From NCBI RefSeq assembly GCF_950295315.1, contig NC_080181.1, positions 1,175,526 through 1,239,525 of the forward strand: a stretch of DNA of 64,000 bases, read 5' to 3'. The position numbers were made by a program, and so were the translations under genes. This DNA comes from Erinaceus europaeus (lineage: Eukaryota; Chordata; Mammalia; Eulipotyphla; Erinaceidae). Position 1 is the first letter of the stretch, and every line of letters starts with the position of its first letter. The notes beneath the pieces were generated by a model. It was not told the origin of the DNA. It did not search any database and saw only the letters and a program-made list of their open reading frames with translations. Positions 12,285-23,121 of the stretch are shown here, one piece after another.

Positions 12285-14380
12285 GGCAAGTAGGCATCTT
12301 CTGATAGTGCTGTGACCATGGAGTGGCAAGTAGGCATCTGCTGATAGTGCTGTGATCATGGTGTGACATGTAGGCATCTGCTGATACTGTGATCATAGTG
12401 TGGCATGTAGGCATCTGCTGATAGTGCTGTGATCGTGGTGTGGCATGTCGGCATCTGCTGATAGTGCTGTGATCATGGTGTGGCATGTCGGCATCTGCTG
12501 ATAGTGCTGCGATCATGGTGTGGCATGTAGGCATCTGCTGATAGTGCTGCGATCATGGTGTGGCATGTAGGCATCTGCTGATAGTGCTGCGATCATGGTG
12601 TGGCATGTAGGCATCTGCTGATAGTGCTGCGATCATGGTGTGGCATGTAGGCATCTGCTGATAGTGCTGTGATCATGGTGTGGCATGTAGGCATCTGCTG
12701 GTAGTGCTGTGATCATGGTGTGACATGTAGGCATCTGCTGATAGTGCTGTGATCATGGTGTGGCATGTAGGCATCTGCTGATAGTGCTGTGATCATGGTG
12801 TGGCATGCAGGCATCTGTTGATACTGTAATCATGGTGTGGCATGTAGGCATCTGCTGATACTGTGATCATGGTGTGGCATGTAGGCATTTGCTGATAGTG
12901 CTGTGACCATGGTGTGGCATGTAGGCATCTGCTGATATTGCTGTGACCATGGTGTGGCATGTAGGCATCTGCTGATAGTGCTGTGACCATGGTGTGGCAT
13001 GTAGGCATCTGCTGATATTGCTGTGATCATGGTGTGGCATGTAGGCATCTGCTGATAGTGCTGTGATCATGGTGTGGCATGTAGGCATCTGCTGGTAGTG
13101 CTGTGATCATGGTGTGGCATGTAGGCATCTGCTGATAGTGCTGTGATCATGGTTTGGCATGTAGGCATCTGCTGATAGTGCTGTGATCATGGTGTGGCAT
13201 GTAGGCATCTGCTGATAGTGCTGTGATCATGGTGTGGCATGTAGGCATCTGCTGATACTGTGATCATGGTGTGACATGTAGGCATTTGCTGATAGTGCTG
13301 TGACCATGGTGTGGCATGTAGGCATCTGCTGATATTGCTGTGAGCATGGTGTGGCATGTAGGCATCTGCTGATATTGCTGTGACCATGGTGTGGCATGTA
13401 GGCATCTGCTGATATTGCTGTGATCATGGTGTGGCATGTAGGCATCTGCTGATAGTGCTGTGATCATGGTGTGGCATGTAGGCATCTGCTGATAGTGCTG
13501 TGATCATGGTGTGGCATGTAGGCATCTGCTGATACTGTAATCATTGTGTGGCATGTAGGCATCTGCGCTGATAGAGCTGTGATCATGGTGTGGCATGTAG
13601 GCATCTGCTGATAGTGCTGTAATCATGGTGTGACATGTAGGCATCTGCTGATAGTGTAATCATGGTGTGGCATGTAGGCATCTGCTGATACTGTAATCAT
13701 GGTGTGGCAAGTAGGCATCTGCTGATAGTGCTGTGACCATGGTGTGGCATGTAGGCATCTGCTGATAGTGCTATGATCATGGTGTGGCATGTAGGCATCT
13801 GCTGATACTGTAATCATGGTGTGGCATGTAGGCATCTGCTGATACTGTGATCATGGTGTGGCATGTAGGCATTTGCTGATAGTGCTGTGACCATGGTGTG
13901 GCATGTAGGCATCTGCTGATAGTGCTGTGACCATGGTGTGGCATGTAGGCATCTGCTGATATTGCTGTGACCATGGTTTGGCATGTAGGCATCTGCTGAC
14001 AGTGCTGTGACCATGGTGTGGCATGTAGGCATCTGCTGATAGTGCTGTGACCATGGTGTGGCATGTAGGCAGGCATCTGCTGATAGTGCTGTGACCATGG
14101 TGTGGCATGTAGGCATCTGCTGACAGTGCTGTGACCATGGTGTGGCATGTAGGCATCTGCTGATAGTGCTGTGATCATGGTGTGACATGTAGGCATCTGC
14201 TGATAGTGTAATCATGGTGTGGCATTAGGCATCTGCTGATACTGTGATCATGGTGTGGCATGTAGGCATCTGCTGATAGTGCTGTGACCATGGTGTGGCA
14301 TGTAGGCATCTGCTGATAGTGCTGTGATCATGGTGCGGCATGTAGGCATCTGCTGATAATGCTGTGATCATGGTGTGGTG
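12285..14380. repeat. Minisatellite, 40-bp unit, about 52 copies
   Basis: The array tandemly repeats a 40-bp unit that includes CATGGTGTGGCATGTAGGCA followed by TCTGCTGATAGTGCTGTGAT. Some units are 37 bp because 'gatagtgctgtg' is shortened to 'gatactgtg'. Units vary at a few sites (GACC/GATC, ATAG/ATAT/ACAG). Neither 40 nor the unit on the minus strand contains a stop in any of three frames, so long spurious His/Met/Thr-rich open frames appear on the minus strand. It lies in a FAT3 intron. Confidence 0.95.
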
Positions 14381-17175
14381 CACAGGTATCCAACCTGCTC
14401 ATAGTTGCAGTGTGTCCATGAGACTCAGTCAGGAGCTCTGGAAGCCGGGGGTGGGGCTCCTTGACCTTTTAGCTCTGCACCTGGGAGGAAGCTGATGCTC
14501 AGAGCTGTTTGCTGAAGACCTGAAAAGCTTCTTCTGCTAATGTTAATTCAGAATTGCTGCATTATAGTCACCACTGATTGCTACTTCACTGGTAAAATCT
14601 TGCACTGGTAAAATCTTACAGAATCTTTCCCAGAGCTGTCCCCAGGTAGCACGTTGTGGATGTTGAGACCTGATTGAAATACCTCCCACAATCCCAGGAC
14701 CTGGCATGGCCATTCAAGGGAGCTGTCCCCTCCCTCTCCTGAGGTGGATATGGCTCCCACTGGCCCTGGGATGTCCCTGGGAAGCAGGCTCACAGTGGGC
14801 CCTGCCCACAGCCTGTTAGTGAATTAAAGAGCCATGACTGTCATGTGCTCGCTCTTGTCCAGCTGTGTACCCAGCGCAGAGCCCCCTCCCTCCTCACCCC
14901 CAGAGAAGCAGGGGACCCAGAGGCTCTGGGACCAGGCTGCAACAGTGTCAGGCAAAGCAGAAGAAGGGTGGGTTTGTAGGCAGCGCTGTGAGGAAGGGAG
15001 CCTAATTCATGCCTGCCGGCCCTGAAGAAGGTCAGACCTACTTGGAGAAGTACCCCTTCTCTCTGAATCCTGGTGGCCAGAGCATTAGCACTGTGCACCC
15101 CACTCTGCCGACAGCCCCAGCCTCATAGCTCCTGCACTCGCAGAACCAGTCTTTGTGAGGAAAGTTGGCAGCATAGAAGGTCTAGCCTCCCGTGCAAACC
15201 ACAGGTTCCTAGCACAGGTTATAAGGGATCTGATGCCGTTGTTGAAAGCCTTCACTAGAGGCAGTCTCAGTCACTCTGGGCCGGCTTTGCTTTGTGCTCC
15301 TTTCAGAGTAGAAAGGAGTTCCTCCTCCTGGCCCTGCTCCTCACTGCCACTCCTCACTCTCAATAGAGAGCTGGAACCAGAAGATGATTACACACCTTCA
15401 CCGCAGTACAGAGACAACAGTGTGTCTATGAATTCTTTTCTCCAGTGGATCTTTTTTCTCATACCTTTCCAAAAAGGTGCAACTTTCAGAAAGCTGAAAC
15501 AATAATACCTCACAGAATCCGCAGTCATGATTCAAAATGTTTGGGAAAGCAGCAGGTGAAGTGTGCTGCCAGAAGAGTGGGAGGAAGTGAATTCTAGACA
15601 GTCTGCCAGCCTCGCCTGAGACTGTTCCCTGTCACCAAGGTGGCACGCCAGCCCTGGCCCCCAGCTCTGACGTCCAGCCACCCACGTGTGACCACAGGTG
15701 TCTCTCTGGGCAGCCACAGCCTGGGGCCACGGGGACAGCAAGAGCAGAGCACTTTGTTCCACTCCAGTGTGACGAGGCTGCGTCACACTGGAGCCATCCA
15801 TAAGCAGGCCCGAGGCCTCCCCAGAGCTGCTGCACCACAGGGTGTGCGTGCGTGTGTGTGCATGCGTGCGTGCATGTGTGCGTGTGTGCGTGTGTACAAG
15901 TCACACAGAGAGCAAAGATTTACCACCCAGCCACTACATGAGAACTGACCTCCATTATCTTGAGTCTTTCGGGCAGCCAGCAGCAGCTGCCAGCACCTGG
16001 TGCCCTCTGTGGCCCTGTGGGGCTACTTGTGGAGCTCTGCAGGAGGCCGGAGCCTGAATGCTCAGACAGGACTGCTGACTCTTGTTGGCCAAGAGTCATT
16101 TCACCACGGTCTTCCTCTGGCTGTTCATTCTAAGATCTTGTCATTAGCAGCTCCCCTGAATGTCACATTGTGAGGCTTCCCACCACCTCTCATGAGTTCT
16201 TGGGACTTATTTTGTCTTACTTTGCTCAAATACCGTAGGCCTTGGCATACTCTAACAAAGCTAGGAGGGAAAGGATGCTTGTTGCATAAGCTATGTGTTT
16301 AATCCTGGAGTGAGATTTTGCAGGTGACTAGGGTGGGTGCCTCTGAGCACTCAGCCCTGCCGGGGAGTGTGTGCCCCCCAGGATGTGGCGTTTCTGCTGC
16401 AGCTGCCCACAAAGAGCAGCTCTGACACAAGGGACTGTTCATGGCTCATGTTCTCTGTCACCCAGCAAAAGCCTGAGAAGGCCCCACACGGGCTCTGGAG
16501 GCCTGGCCTGAGGGACCTATGGAGGGAAGAGAGAGAGGCGGGGCTGTCCCGGCAACATTGCCTGCATCTCAGAGCAGGCGGGGGCTGTGGCCACGATGTG
16601 CAGCAGGGCACCCTGAGGGCTCCATCCCAGGCTGTGCACACCCTCTGCACAAGCCACCCACTCTCCTTCCACCTGGCAGTGGGCACCTCATGTTCTGGGA
16701 GGTTCCTTTCAGACTCTGTTTCCATAGCTCAGGCTGGACAGAGCCTGCTGGTGGAGTCTGCAGACACTCAACTGAGTTGGGCGTTTTTATTTGGTTCCTG
16801 GGCAGAGAGGCTCTCGTTTCCCTTCCCTAGCTTCACACATTTCATCTATTGGGCTTTTGGCGTGGGCAGGAAGTTGACCCGGCATGGGTTTGCAGCTTCT
16901 CCTGTCTGGCGAGGAGGTGGGCCTGGCAGCACAGTGGGGGTGTTCTGAGTCCTCAGCTGCAGAAGGACCTGCAGAAGGAAGTGTGGTCTGGCTGGGAGAG
17001 CATGTGACTTGTAGGCATTTATGGCATTGTCTTTCAGGAGACTATTAATTCCCTTAAGTTGATCAGTTCTGGATCTGTTTGATTCATGGTCAAATGATAA
17101 CTTGACTTTTCCACTCTTGTCTCAAGAAGCAGAATCCTTAAATAATTATAAGCATACAAATGTTTAAAAGAAAAC
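14381..17175. other. Intronic sequence, no gene recognised
   Basis: About 2.8 kb, mostly GC-rich, with chance open frames up to 203 codons (16337-16948) that show no domain, composition or splice context of a real gene. A TGCG-rich purine/pyrimidine tract lies at 15838-15898. A short AT-rich part at 17015-17165 is non-repetitive. Confidence 0.6.
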
Positions 17176-17177
17176 CG

Positions 17178-17450
17178 CTAGGGCTGGGCATGGTGTACCC
17201 AGTAGAGTACACACATGACCATGCACAAGGGCCGGGCTTCTAGCTCCTCCCCACCTTCAGGAGGGAAGATTCACAGCTGTGAATCAGTGCTTCAGGAATC
17301 TTTTTCTCTCCATCTCTACCTCCCTCTCCCCTCTCAATTTCTTTCTGTCCTATCAAATGAAGAAAAAAGGGGGGGGAGGGAAATCCACTGATAATAGTGG
17401 GTTCATCCTAGAGGCATCAAATCCCAGCAATGACCCTGATGGCAATAGGA
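17178..17450 (+). repeat. tRNA-derived SINE, diverged
   Basis: Head 'agggctgggcatggtgtacc', CT-rich middle, 'ctgtcctatcaaatgaag', then the long-form end 'gggttcatcctagaggcatc' and 'cccagcaatgaccctgatgg'. The A-rich tail has been replaced by the adjacent GGAA expansion. Confidence 0.8.
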
Positions 17451-17524
17451 AGGAAGGAAGGAAGGAAGGAAGGAAGGAAGGAAGGAAGGAAGGAAGGAAG
17501 GAAGGAAGGAAGGAAGGAAGGAAA
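17447..17524. repeat. (GGAA)n microsatellite
   Basis: About 19 GGAA units grown from the 3' tail of the SINE just upstream. Chance translation gives Lys-Glu-Gly-Arg repeats. GGAA is also the core recognised by ETS factors, but no function is implied here. Confidence 0.95.
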
Positions 17525-17586
17525 AAGACAAAAAAGGAAGAAAAAGCCGCCCTTAATTTTATGCCGCTCATTCACATGCTCAAGAA

Positions 17587-17802
17587 CTATAGCAGTGCGT
17601 GGCGAGCAAGCCTGTGGTAGTTGCTGTGCATTCCTTGCTACTATAACAGTGCATGGCAAGCAAGCCTGTGGTAGTTGCTGTGCATTCCTTGCTACTATAA
17701 CAGTGCATGGCAAGCAAGCCTGTGGTAGTTGCTGTGCATTCCTTGCTACTATAACAGTGCATGGCGAGCAAGCCTGTGGTAGTTGCTGTGCATTCCTTGC
17801 TA
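17587..17802. repeat. Minisatellite, 54-bp unit, four copies
   Basis: Four near-identical 54-bp units begin CTATAACAGTGCATGGCAAG (first copy CTATAGCAGTGCGTGGCGAG) at 17587, 17641, 17695 and 17749. Because 54 is a multiple of 3, both strands show periodic but meaningless open frames. It is followed at 17811-17832 by GGCT tetranucleotide repeats. Confidence 0.95.
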
Positions 17803-19619
17803 CGGTGCTGACGGCTGGCTGGCTGGCTGGCTCTTCTGGATGTGGTGTGGCACTGTCATTGCTGTTGCAGCTCAAGCCGTGTGTACATCCTGACATCTGC
17901 CCTCATCCATCTGACTGGTGGCACTGAGCAAAGCTGGCGGCCCAGTGCCTGTCCCTTCAGAGTGCAGCCCTCTGTGATGTGGTAGGAACACACACTGTGT
18001 TTCCCCAGGGGCTGTGAAAACAATGCCTGTTGTGTGGGGAATGCCAGAGGACCTGGACTCTAAGTGTTCTGCTAATGGGGTGCTGTTTGTTCCCAGCATC
18101 AGGACATCTGCCTCTTGTGTTAGCCATTGGGGAGCTTCACATGATTCAAAATGAGGGTGACTGGCTTCAGCTCAGAATCAGAACTACTTCCTAGAAACAG
18201 GACAGCAAGGCAGGACACAGACTCCTGCGCCAGGGCACAGCCTTACCCTGATACCTGCTGAAAGCCAGAGGGAACTGGCAGTGCACCAGCACGTGTCACC
18301 CCCCAGGGAAGGGTGACGAGGCGGCCTTGAGGTGGACCTGGTTCCTGACGGCCCTGCAGAGCAAGGGGTGTGGGCGCACACACACAGGTCAGATGTGCCT
18401 GTGAGGGACCAGATGGTGAGTGAGAGAGACAAGTGCCTCTGTCTGAGGCAGCACTAGGAAGCGGCTTTCATGGGCCTTGGGGGCCTCTGGGGACACCCGG
18501 AGCACCAGACAGGAGAGAATGGGCAGGGGACCCCCAGGGCTGCCAGGAGAGGGCCCTCTGTGCTGGGAGAGTAAGTGCTGCATGGGAGCCCTGCTGCCAG
18601 AGGAGTCGTACTCCTGCCGTGCAGCTCACCCAGCTCCTGCCTTTCTTGCCTTTGCTGGGTCACTTAACAGAAGCTCCAAGGAATCTGTGCTGCAACTCAC
18701 ACTCAGTTCCTGGTCCCTGTGGGCTGAGCGATGGAGGAGCCTGCTCTCACGGATGTTCTGGGAACCTACTCTCACAAGCAGGGGTGGCCGGAGCCTTCCA
18801 GCAGGGCAAGGGCATCCTTGGACCTGGGCCCTTCAGAAGGAGGGATGGAGGGAAGGGAGACTGGAGCCAGGGGACCCAGGTGAATCAGGCTGGAAGCTGT
18901 GGAAAAGCAGGAGGCAGAGCTCATCAGGGCAGTCCTGTCATCCCTGCAGGAACACACCTAAGCACAGGTCTCTGCTGCGCCCTGGACCCTGACTTTCACC
19001 CCGAGCTGAGCGACAGGGCACAGGCAGTGTCCACCCACAGAGACCACCTTCTTCTGCTTCCCAGTGGCTGCATCCAAGGAGGGGAGTGGCTGTTTGTGCT
19101 GCTCTGAGGTAGGGGAGCCAGCCAGGACAGACAGAGCTCTGGCACCTGTCCGGGGGTCCAGGAACACCACCTCCTGCCATCCTGGCTGCAGAGAGGGCAC
19201 GGGGAGTCTCCCAACAGAGGCCCTGGTGTCAGAACTGGGGGCTGTGCGGGGGTTCCAGTAGGACATCACCACTTGTCTCAAGAATGCTCTTCATGGTCAC
19301 TTGTGCTAACAGAGTGGGTCTGCTGTTTGAAAGGAGTTCCTGTGTGTGGTGATCTCCAGCTTCTAAGGAACTTTGGGGAGGTGTTTTGTTTCTGCTGACA
19401 GGAGAAAAGTCGAATCAAGCAAGTTTTATGAATAGAAGATGATGAGCAGATAAGGTCAGAAGGAAACTGAAATGCAATGGAGTCAGTAGCTGATGTGCAC
19501 TTCCCTGCAGGGAAGAAAGCTCAGAGATGAGCTGGGAAGCACTTCATTTCCTGAAGGGAGGAGACTGAGGCGGTTGCTGCCAGAGAGAAGTGGTCAAAGT
19601 TTTTTCTTAAAAAGCTGCT

Positions 19620-19771
19620 GTTTGGTCCAAGAGATGGCACAGTGGATAAAGCATTGGATTCTCAACCATGAGGTCCTGAGTTCAATTCCCTAGCAGCACA
19701 TGTACCAGAGTGATGTCTGGTTCTTTCTCTCTCCCCTATCTTTCTCATAAATAAATAAATAAATAAATAAG
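19620..19771 (+). repeat. Short tRNA-derived SINE, second family
   Basis: Compact element: 'ccaagagatggcacagtgga' (A-box region), 'ctcaaccatgaggtcctgag', B-box-like AGTTCAATTCC, 'agcacatgtaccagagtgat', a CT-rich piece and an (AAAT)n tail at 19748-19771. It lacks the long pyrimidine middle of the main family. Confidence 0.75.
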
Positions 19772-19852
19772 CTGCCATTTAACATGGGAAGTCTCTAAAC
19801 CTGCCTCTCAGTTTTGTCATGAGCCTAAAACTGCCCTAGAAAATAAATCCCA

Positions 19853-20115
19853 GGGTCAGAGAAATAATTCATTGTGTAGGCTGAGTGCCTCGCTATGTCT
19901 GGAGCCCTGGTTCAAGCCCCAGAACCACACGGGAGTATGGGGGAGCTCTGCCCCCCTCCCTCCTCCTCTCCCTCCCTCTTCACCTCCCTCTATATATATT
20001 TCTCTCCCCCCCCCTCTCCCCCTCTCCCTCTCCAGCCCTCCCCCTCCACTGTCTTTCTGACTTTCTATTGAATGAGAAATTGACCTGGAACTGGTGAGGT
20101 TTTGCATGTGAGAGG
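19853..20115 (+). repeat. tRNA-derived SINE, diverged, CT-rich
   Basis: Contains GGTTCAAGCCCC, a long CT-rich block with a TATATATA interruption, and 'gaatgagaaattgacctgg', a poorly preserved 3' part. Confidence 0.65.
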
Positions 20116-20139
20116 ACCCCACTGTGCAGAGCTGGAGTT

Positions 20140-20284
20140 CTTTGGGGTACGGATGATAGCTCAGCAGGTGAAGCACATGCCTCGCCATGAGTGAGGTCAT
20201 GGACTCCTTCATGGGCAGCACATGGGACAGCACAAACTGTACCAAGGAAATCATAAGGATAGTGTGGTGGTACTCTGCCTCTCC

Positions 20285-20324
<40 letters not shown>

Positions 20325-20405
20325 GAAATATAGAATACATGTAGAGCAGGGAGACCGCTTGGCAGCATGGCACATGCACAAGGTCCTGGGCTCATTACTG
20401 CCACC
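20140..20405 (+). repeat. SINE fragments with (TCTG)n tract
   Basis: A tRNA-like head ('gatagctcagcaggtgaagc') with 'catgagtgaggtcatggac' is followed by a TCTG tetranucleotide run at 20287-20323. A second SINE-like piece follows at 20345-20405 ('gcatggcacatgcacaaggt'). Confidence 0.6.
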
Positions 20406-20857
20406 TCGCTAACAGGCTAAGTAAAAAGCTCGAGAGCTGCCACCCAGCGGTCACTAAGCCTACACACAGCATGGTACAGACCCTGGGGTGACATCGGGTG
20501 CTGTGTCCTGTGACGCCTCCACCCACAGCAAGGTGGCATCTGTAAGTGGAGGCAGCTCCCGAGTGAAGGCCGTGGGGCCGAGGCTGCCAGTGACAGAGAA
20601 CCCAGTCAGATTCACCGTGTCTGTCCTCCAAAGCTGGTGACTCCAGCCAGTGGGTGTTCCTGATCCCAGCCACTTGGATCAGGGGTGCATCCCCACCTCC
20701 AGACCCCACCTGCATTCTCCTCTCCTCCCTCCTTCCTGTCCGTGCAACCTCACTCCACACTGGACTCATTTTCCTTCCTTTCTTCTGCTTTCCTCTTGTT
20801 TCTCCCGTTTCCTTCTTTGTCCTTTCCTTTGCTTGTTTCAGATAAGGAATCTTCCCA

Positions 20858-21030
20858 TCAGCACCGAGAAAGTAGCTCACTTGGACAGTGCACCTGCTTG
20901 GTCAAGCACACAACCTCGACTCAAGCCTGGCCCCCACTGCACTGGAGGAAGCTCCGGTGCTATAGAAGCTCTCTGCTCTCTGTCTGACAAGGTCTGCCCA
21001 GAGAGATAAAGCCCCGATCACAAAAGAAAA
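20858..21030 (+). repeat. SINE-like element, diverged
   Basis: Head 'agtagctcacttggacagtg', B-box-like CGACTCAAGCC, 'ccactgcactggaggaagct', a CT-rich core and an A-rich end (AAAAGAAAAAGAAG). Probably an old member of a tRNA-derived family. Confidence 0.55.
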
Positions 21031-21570
21031 AGAAGTTTTCCCTTATAAAGCACACCATTCCATAAATCTATTACCCACTCTGTGTACACCTGCGGAAATG
21101 TGTGAGTTATGTCTCAGCTGAGGACAGAGTGGCAGAGTGTGTCACTGCCCCTGTTCCTGCATGGTGCCCCCTAGTGGTGGCACAGGAGGCCACATGGGCA
21201 TACAGAGTCTCAGGGCCAGACCATCGGTCAGGTGGGTGTCCCGGCCAGGCAGCCAAGGGTGTGTGTCTCCTGCTGGCTGTCACCCTATCCCTCTGTGGAC
21301 AGTGTCCTCCCAGCAGCACAGCTCAGATGTTGAGCCGGTGGCAGAGGCCTGACTGCTGCCCAGCACGTCAGCTCCCTCCAGCCACTCTGCTCTCCCACTT
21401 GTGAAGAGGACAGAAGGTTGTTTTCACCCTCTCTGCTATCCTGGGAGGATCACTCATTTCTTGCTTATGAAGAGTTTTGAAGATAAAATGCAAATTTAAG
21501 AAAAACATCTACTCTAAACACGTTTCTTCTTTCTTATTGAATCTAGCATTCTACAAGAAAGAGGTGAATG

Positions 21571-21851
21571 AGGAGTTGGGCGGTAGCGCAAAGCACAAGG
21601 ACCCACATAAGGATCCCAGTTCGAGCCCCCAGCTCCCCACCTGCAGGGGAATCGCTTCACAGGCGGTGAAGCAGGTCTTCTGCAGGTGTCTGTCTTTCTC
21701 TCCCCCTCTCTGTCTTCCCCTCCTCTCACCATTTCTCTCTGTCCTATCTAACAACGACGACATCAATAACAACAACAATAATAACTACACCAACAATAAA
21801 AACAACAAGGGCAACAAAAGGGAAAATAAATAAATAATTTTTTTTTAAAAA
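21571..21851 (+). repeat. tRNA-derived SINE with target-site duplication
   Basis: A near-consensus copy flanked by a perfect 16-bp target-site duplication, AAGAAAGAGGTGAATG, at 21555-21570 and 21852-21867. That marks insertion by L1-type target-primed reverse transcription. The head reads GGCGGTAGCGCAAAGCACAA. Compared with the copy at 36661 it lacks the bases between two GCGCA repeats, including most of the A-box region. The rest (ACCTGCAGGGG, CT middle, AACAAC-rich tail, GGGCAACAAAAGGG) is intact. Confidence 0.95.
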
Positions 21852-22806
21852 AAGAAAGAGGTGAATGGAAGCCTCTGCACTGGCAAGATGGTAGGTCAGG
21901 GCCACTCGCAGGCACTTGCAGAGAATACCAGCATGTGCTTTCTCTTCCTGGTTTTCTCAGTCTCACATCTCTGACTAAACTGGGTATGAGAACACAGTGA
22001 GTGGTGCAGGTAACTTAGCAAAGTGTGTGTGTTAATGCACGGTGATCTGTGAGGCTTCTGGTCCAACGCAGGTTATTTGTCAAGTCCATCTGGGGTTCTC
22101 AGAGTGCTAAGTGTGGGGCTGGCTGCCCCCAGCCCAGCAGTGTTGAGGATGACCACGGACAGGGTAAGAAAATAACCAGGCCACGTGTGTCTGCATGGGT
22201 GCCTATGTGAGCGGTGACCAGGCATGATCCGCACAGGCATCTGTGAGGGGCGGGAACCATGCTGTCCATAGCAGGTCTTGTAAGACTCTAGTGGGTGTAG
22301 TCAGATATCCTCTCTGGAGGTCAGGGTCAGCAGCCGCAGTGTCTGCCCCTGCCCAGAGTGCGTCCCTGCACCCAGTGACCTCTCTCACCTGTCCCAGCAC
22401 GCTCTTGTAGGACATGAGGCCCAGCTCCCAGGAGAGGGTAGTGTGCTTGTACTGTTAGGCAAGTGGGCTAGGCCTCCTGCCTGCCCCATGTGTGCACAAA
22501 GAAGAGGATGCTGTGTGTGCAGCAGCTCTAGGCAGGAGGAGGGCTAGCCCAGCTGTCTAAGGCTCACCTTGCAGCGCCACCTGCAGGTGTCAGGTCACGC
22601 TGCAGCTGGTCCTCTGGGCCCTCCCTCAGCAGTGATGCCACGCATGGCCGGGTGCCTGGCAAACTCTGCTGTTCAGGGCAAGTGGTGGGGAATCCCCGAG
22701 ACTGGGGAAAGCTGAGATACCCACAGCGCCAGGGGCCTGTCATGCTGACAGGGCATGAGAGAAGTGTCTCTCGGTTCTGATGCAAGTTGCTTCTCTCAAC
22801 ACTCAG

Positions 22807-23121
22807 GTCACCGTAGCAGATGGCGGTCCCTCTCCAAAGCAGTCAACCGTTTGGGTGTTGGTTCAGGTCCTGGATGAGAACGACAACAAGCCAGAGTTCC
22901 CAGAGAAGGTGTACCAGATCAGGCTGCCTGAGCGGGACAGGAAGAAGAGGGGTGAGCCCATTTACAGGGCCTTTGCCTGGGACAGAGACGAGGGCCCCAA
23001 CGCAGAGATCGCCTACAGCATCGCGGACGGGAACGAGGACGGCCGTTTTTTCATCGACCCGAAAACCGGCATGGTGTCCTCCAGAAAGCAGTTCAGCGCA
23101 GGCAGCTATGACATCCTTACG
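22807..23121 (+). CDS. FAT3: FAT3 coding exon (cadherin repeats), phase 0-0
   Basis: An internal exon of the giant atypical cadherin FAT3, a single-pass cell-surface protein of the Fat/Dachsous planar-polarity family whose ectodomain is a long string of EC repeats. The 105 codons finish one EC repeat (starting VTVADGG, linker DENDNKPEF at residues 23-31) and carry most of the next: [30 protein letters not shown] (the DRD calcium motif) and [11 protein letters not shown]. The acceptor is ..CTTCTCTCAACACTCAG|GTC and the donor ACG|GTGAGA. Length is 315 bp with phase 0 at both ends, so the exon could be skipped without a frameshift. An ATG at 22780 lies in the intron and is not a start. FAT3 is preferred over FAT1/2/4 from remembered sequence. 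Confidence 0.95.

Larger units (their letters stand above)
1..22806 (+). other. FAT3: FAT3 intron, 3' part (no exon seen)
   Basis: This stretch lies upstream of the first FAT3 exon in the window. I looked for cadherin signatures (DxNDNxPxF linkers, LDxE, DxD) in open frames on both strands and found none, so it is read as the 3' part of a long intron. It contains SINEs, an L1 3' end, microsatellites and two minisatellites, each listed separately. The intervals 591-3965, 5500-8465, 14381-17175 and 17833-19600 are GC-rich, with many chance open frames but no recognisable domain, splice-bounded exon or RNA gene. A small or poorly conserved exon could have been missed. The last 20 bases before 22807 form a pyrimidine-rich acceptor ending in CAG. 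Confidence 0.8.

Noticed and set aside
12193..14215. Series of minus-strand open frames of 70-139 codons reading MPTCHTM..SADAYMPHH
   Set aside because: They are produced by the 40-bp tandem unit, which lacks minus-strand stops in all frames. There is no start context, splice structure or known family.
17279..17927. Frames encoding Lys-Glu-Gly-Arg or Pro-Ser-Phe-Leu repeats and CGSCCAFLATITVHG repeats
   Set aside because: They are translations of the GGAA microsatellite and the 54-bp array.
16337..19107. Open frames of 171-224 codons (16337-16948, 18433-19107, 18477-18992)
   Set aside because: They overlap one another in different frames, have low-information Gly/Pro/Ser/Cys-rich composition and no domain. 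They are typical of GC-rich intron sequence.
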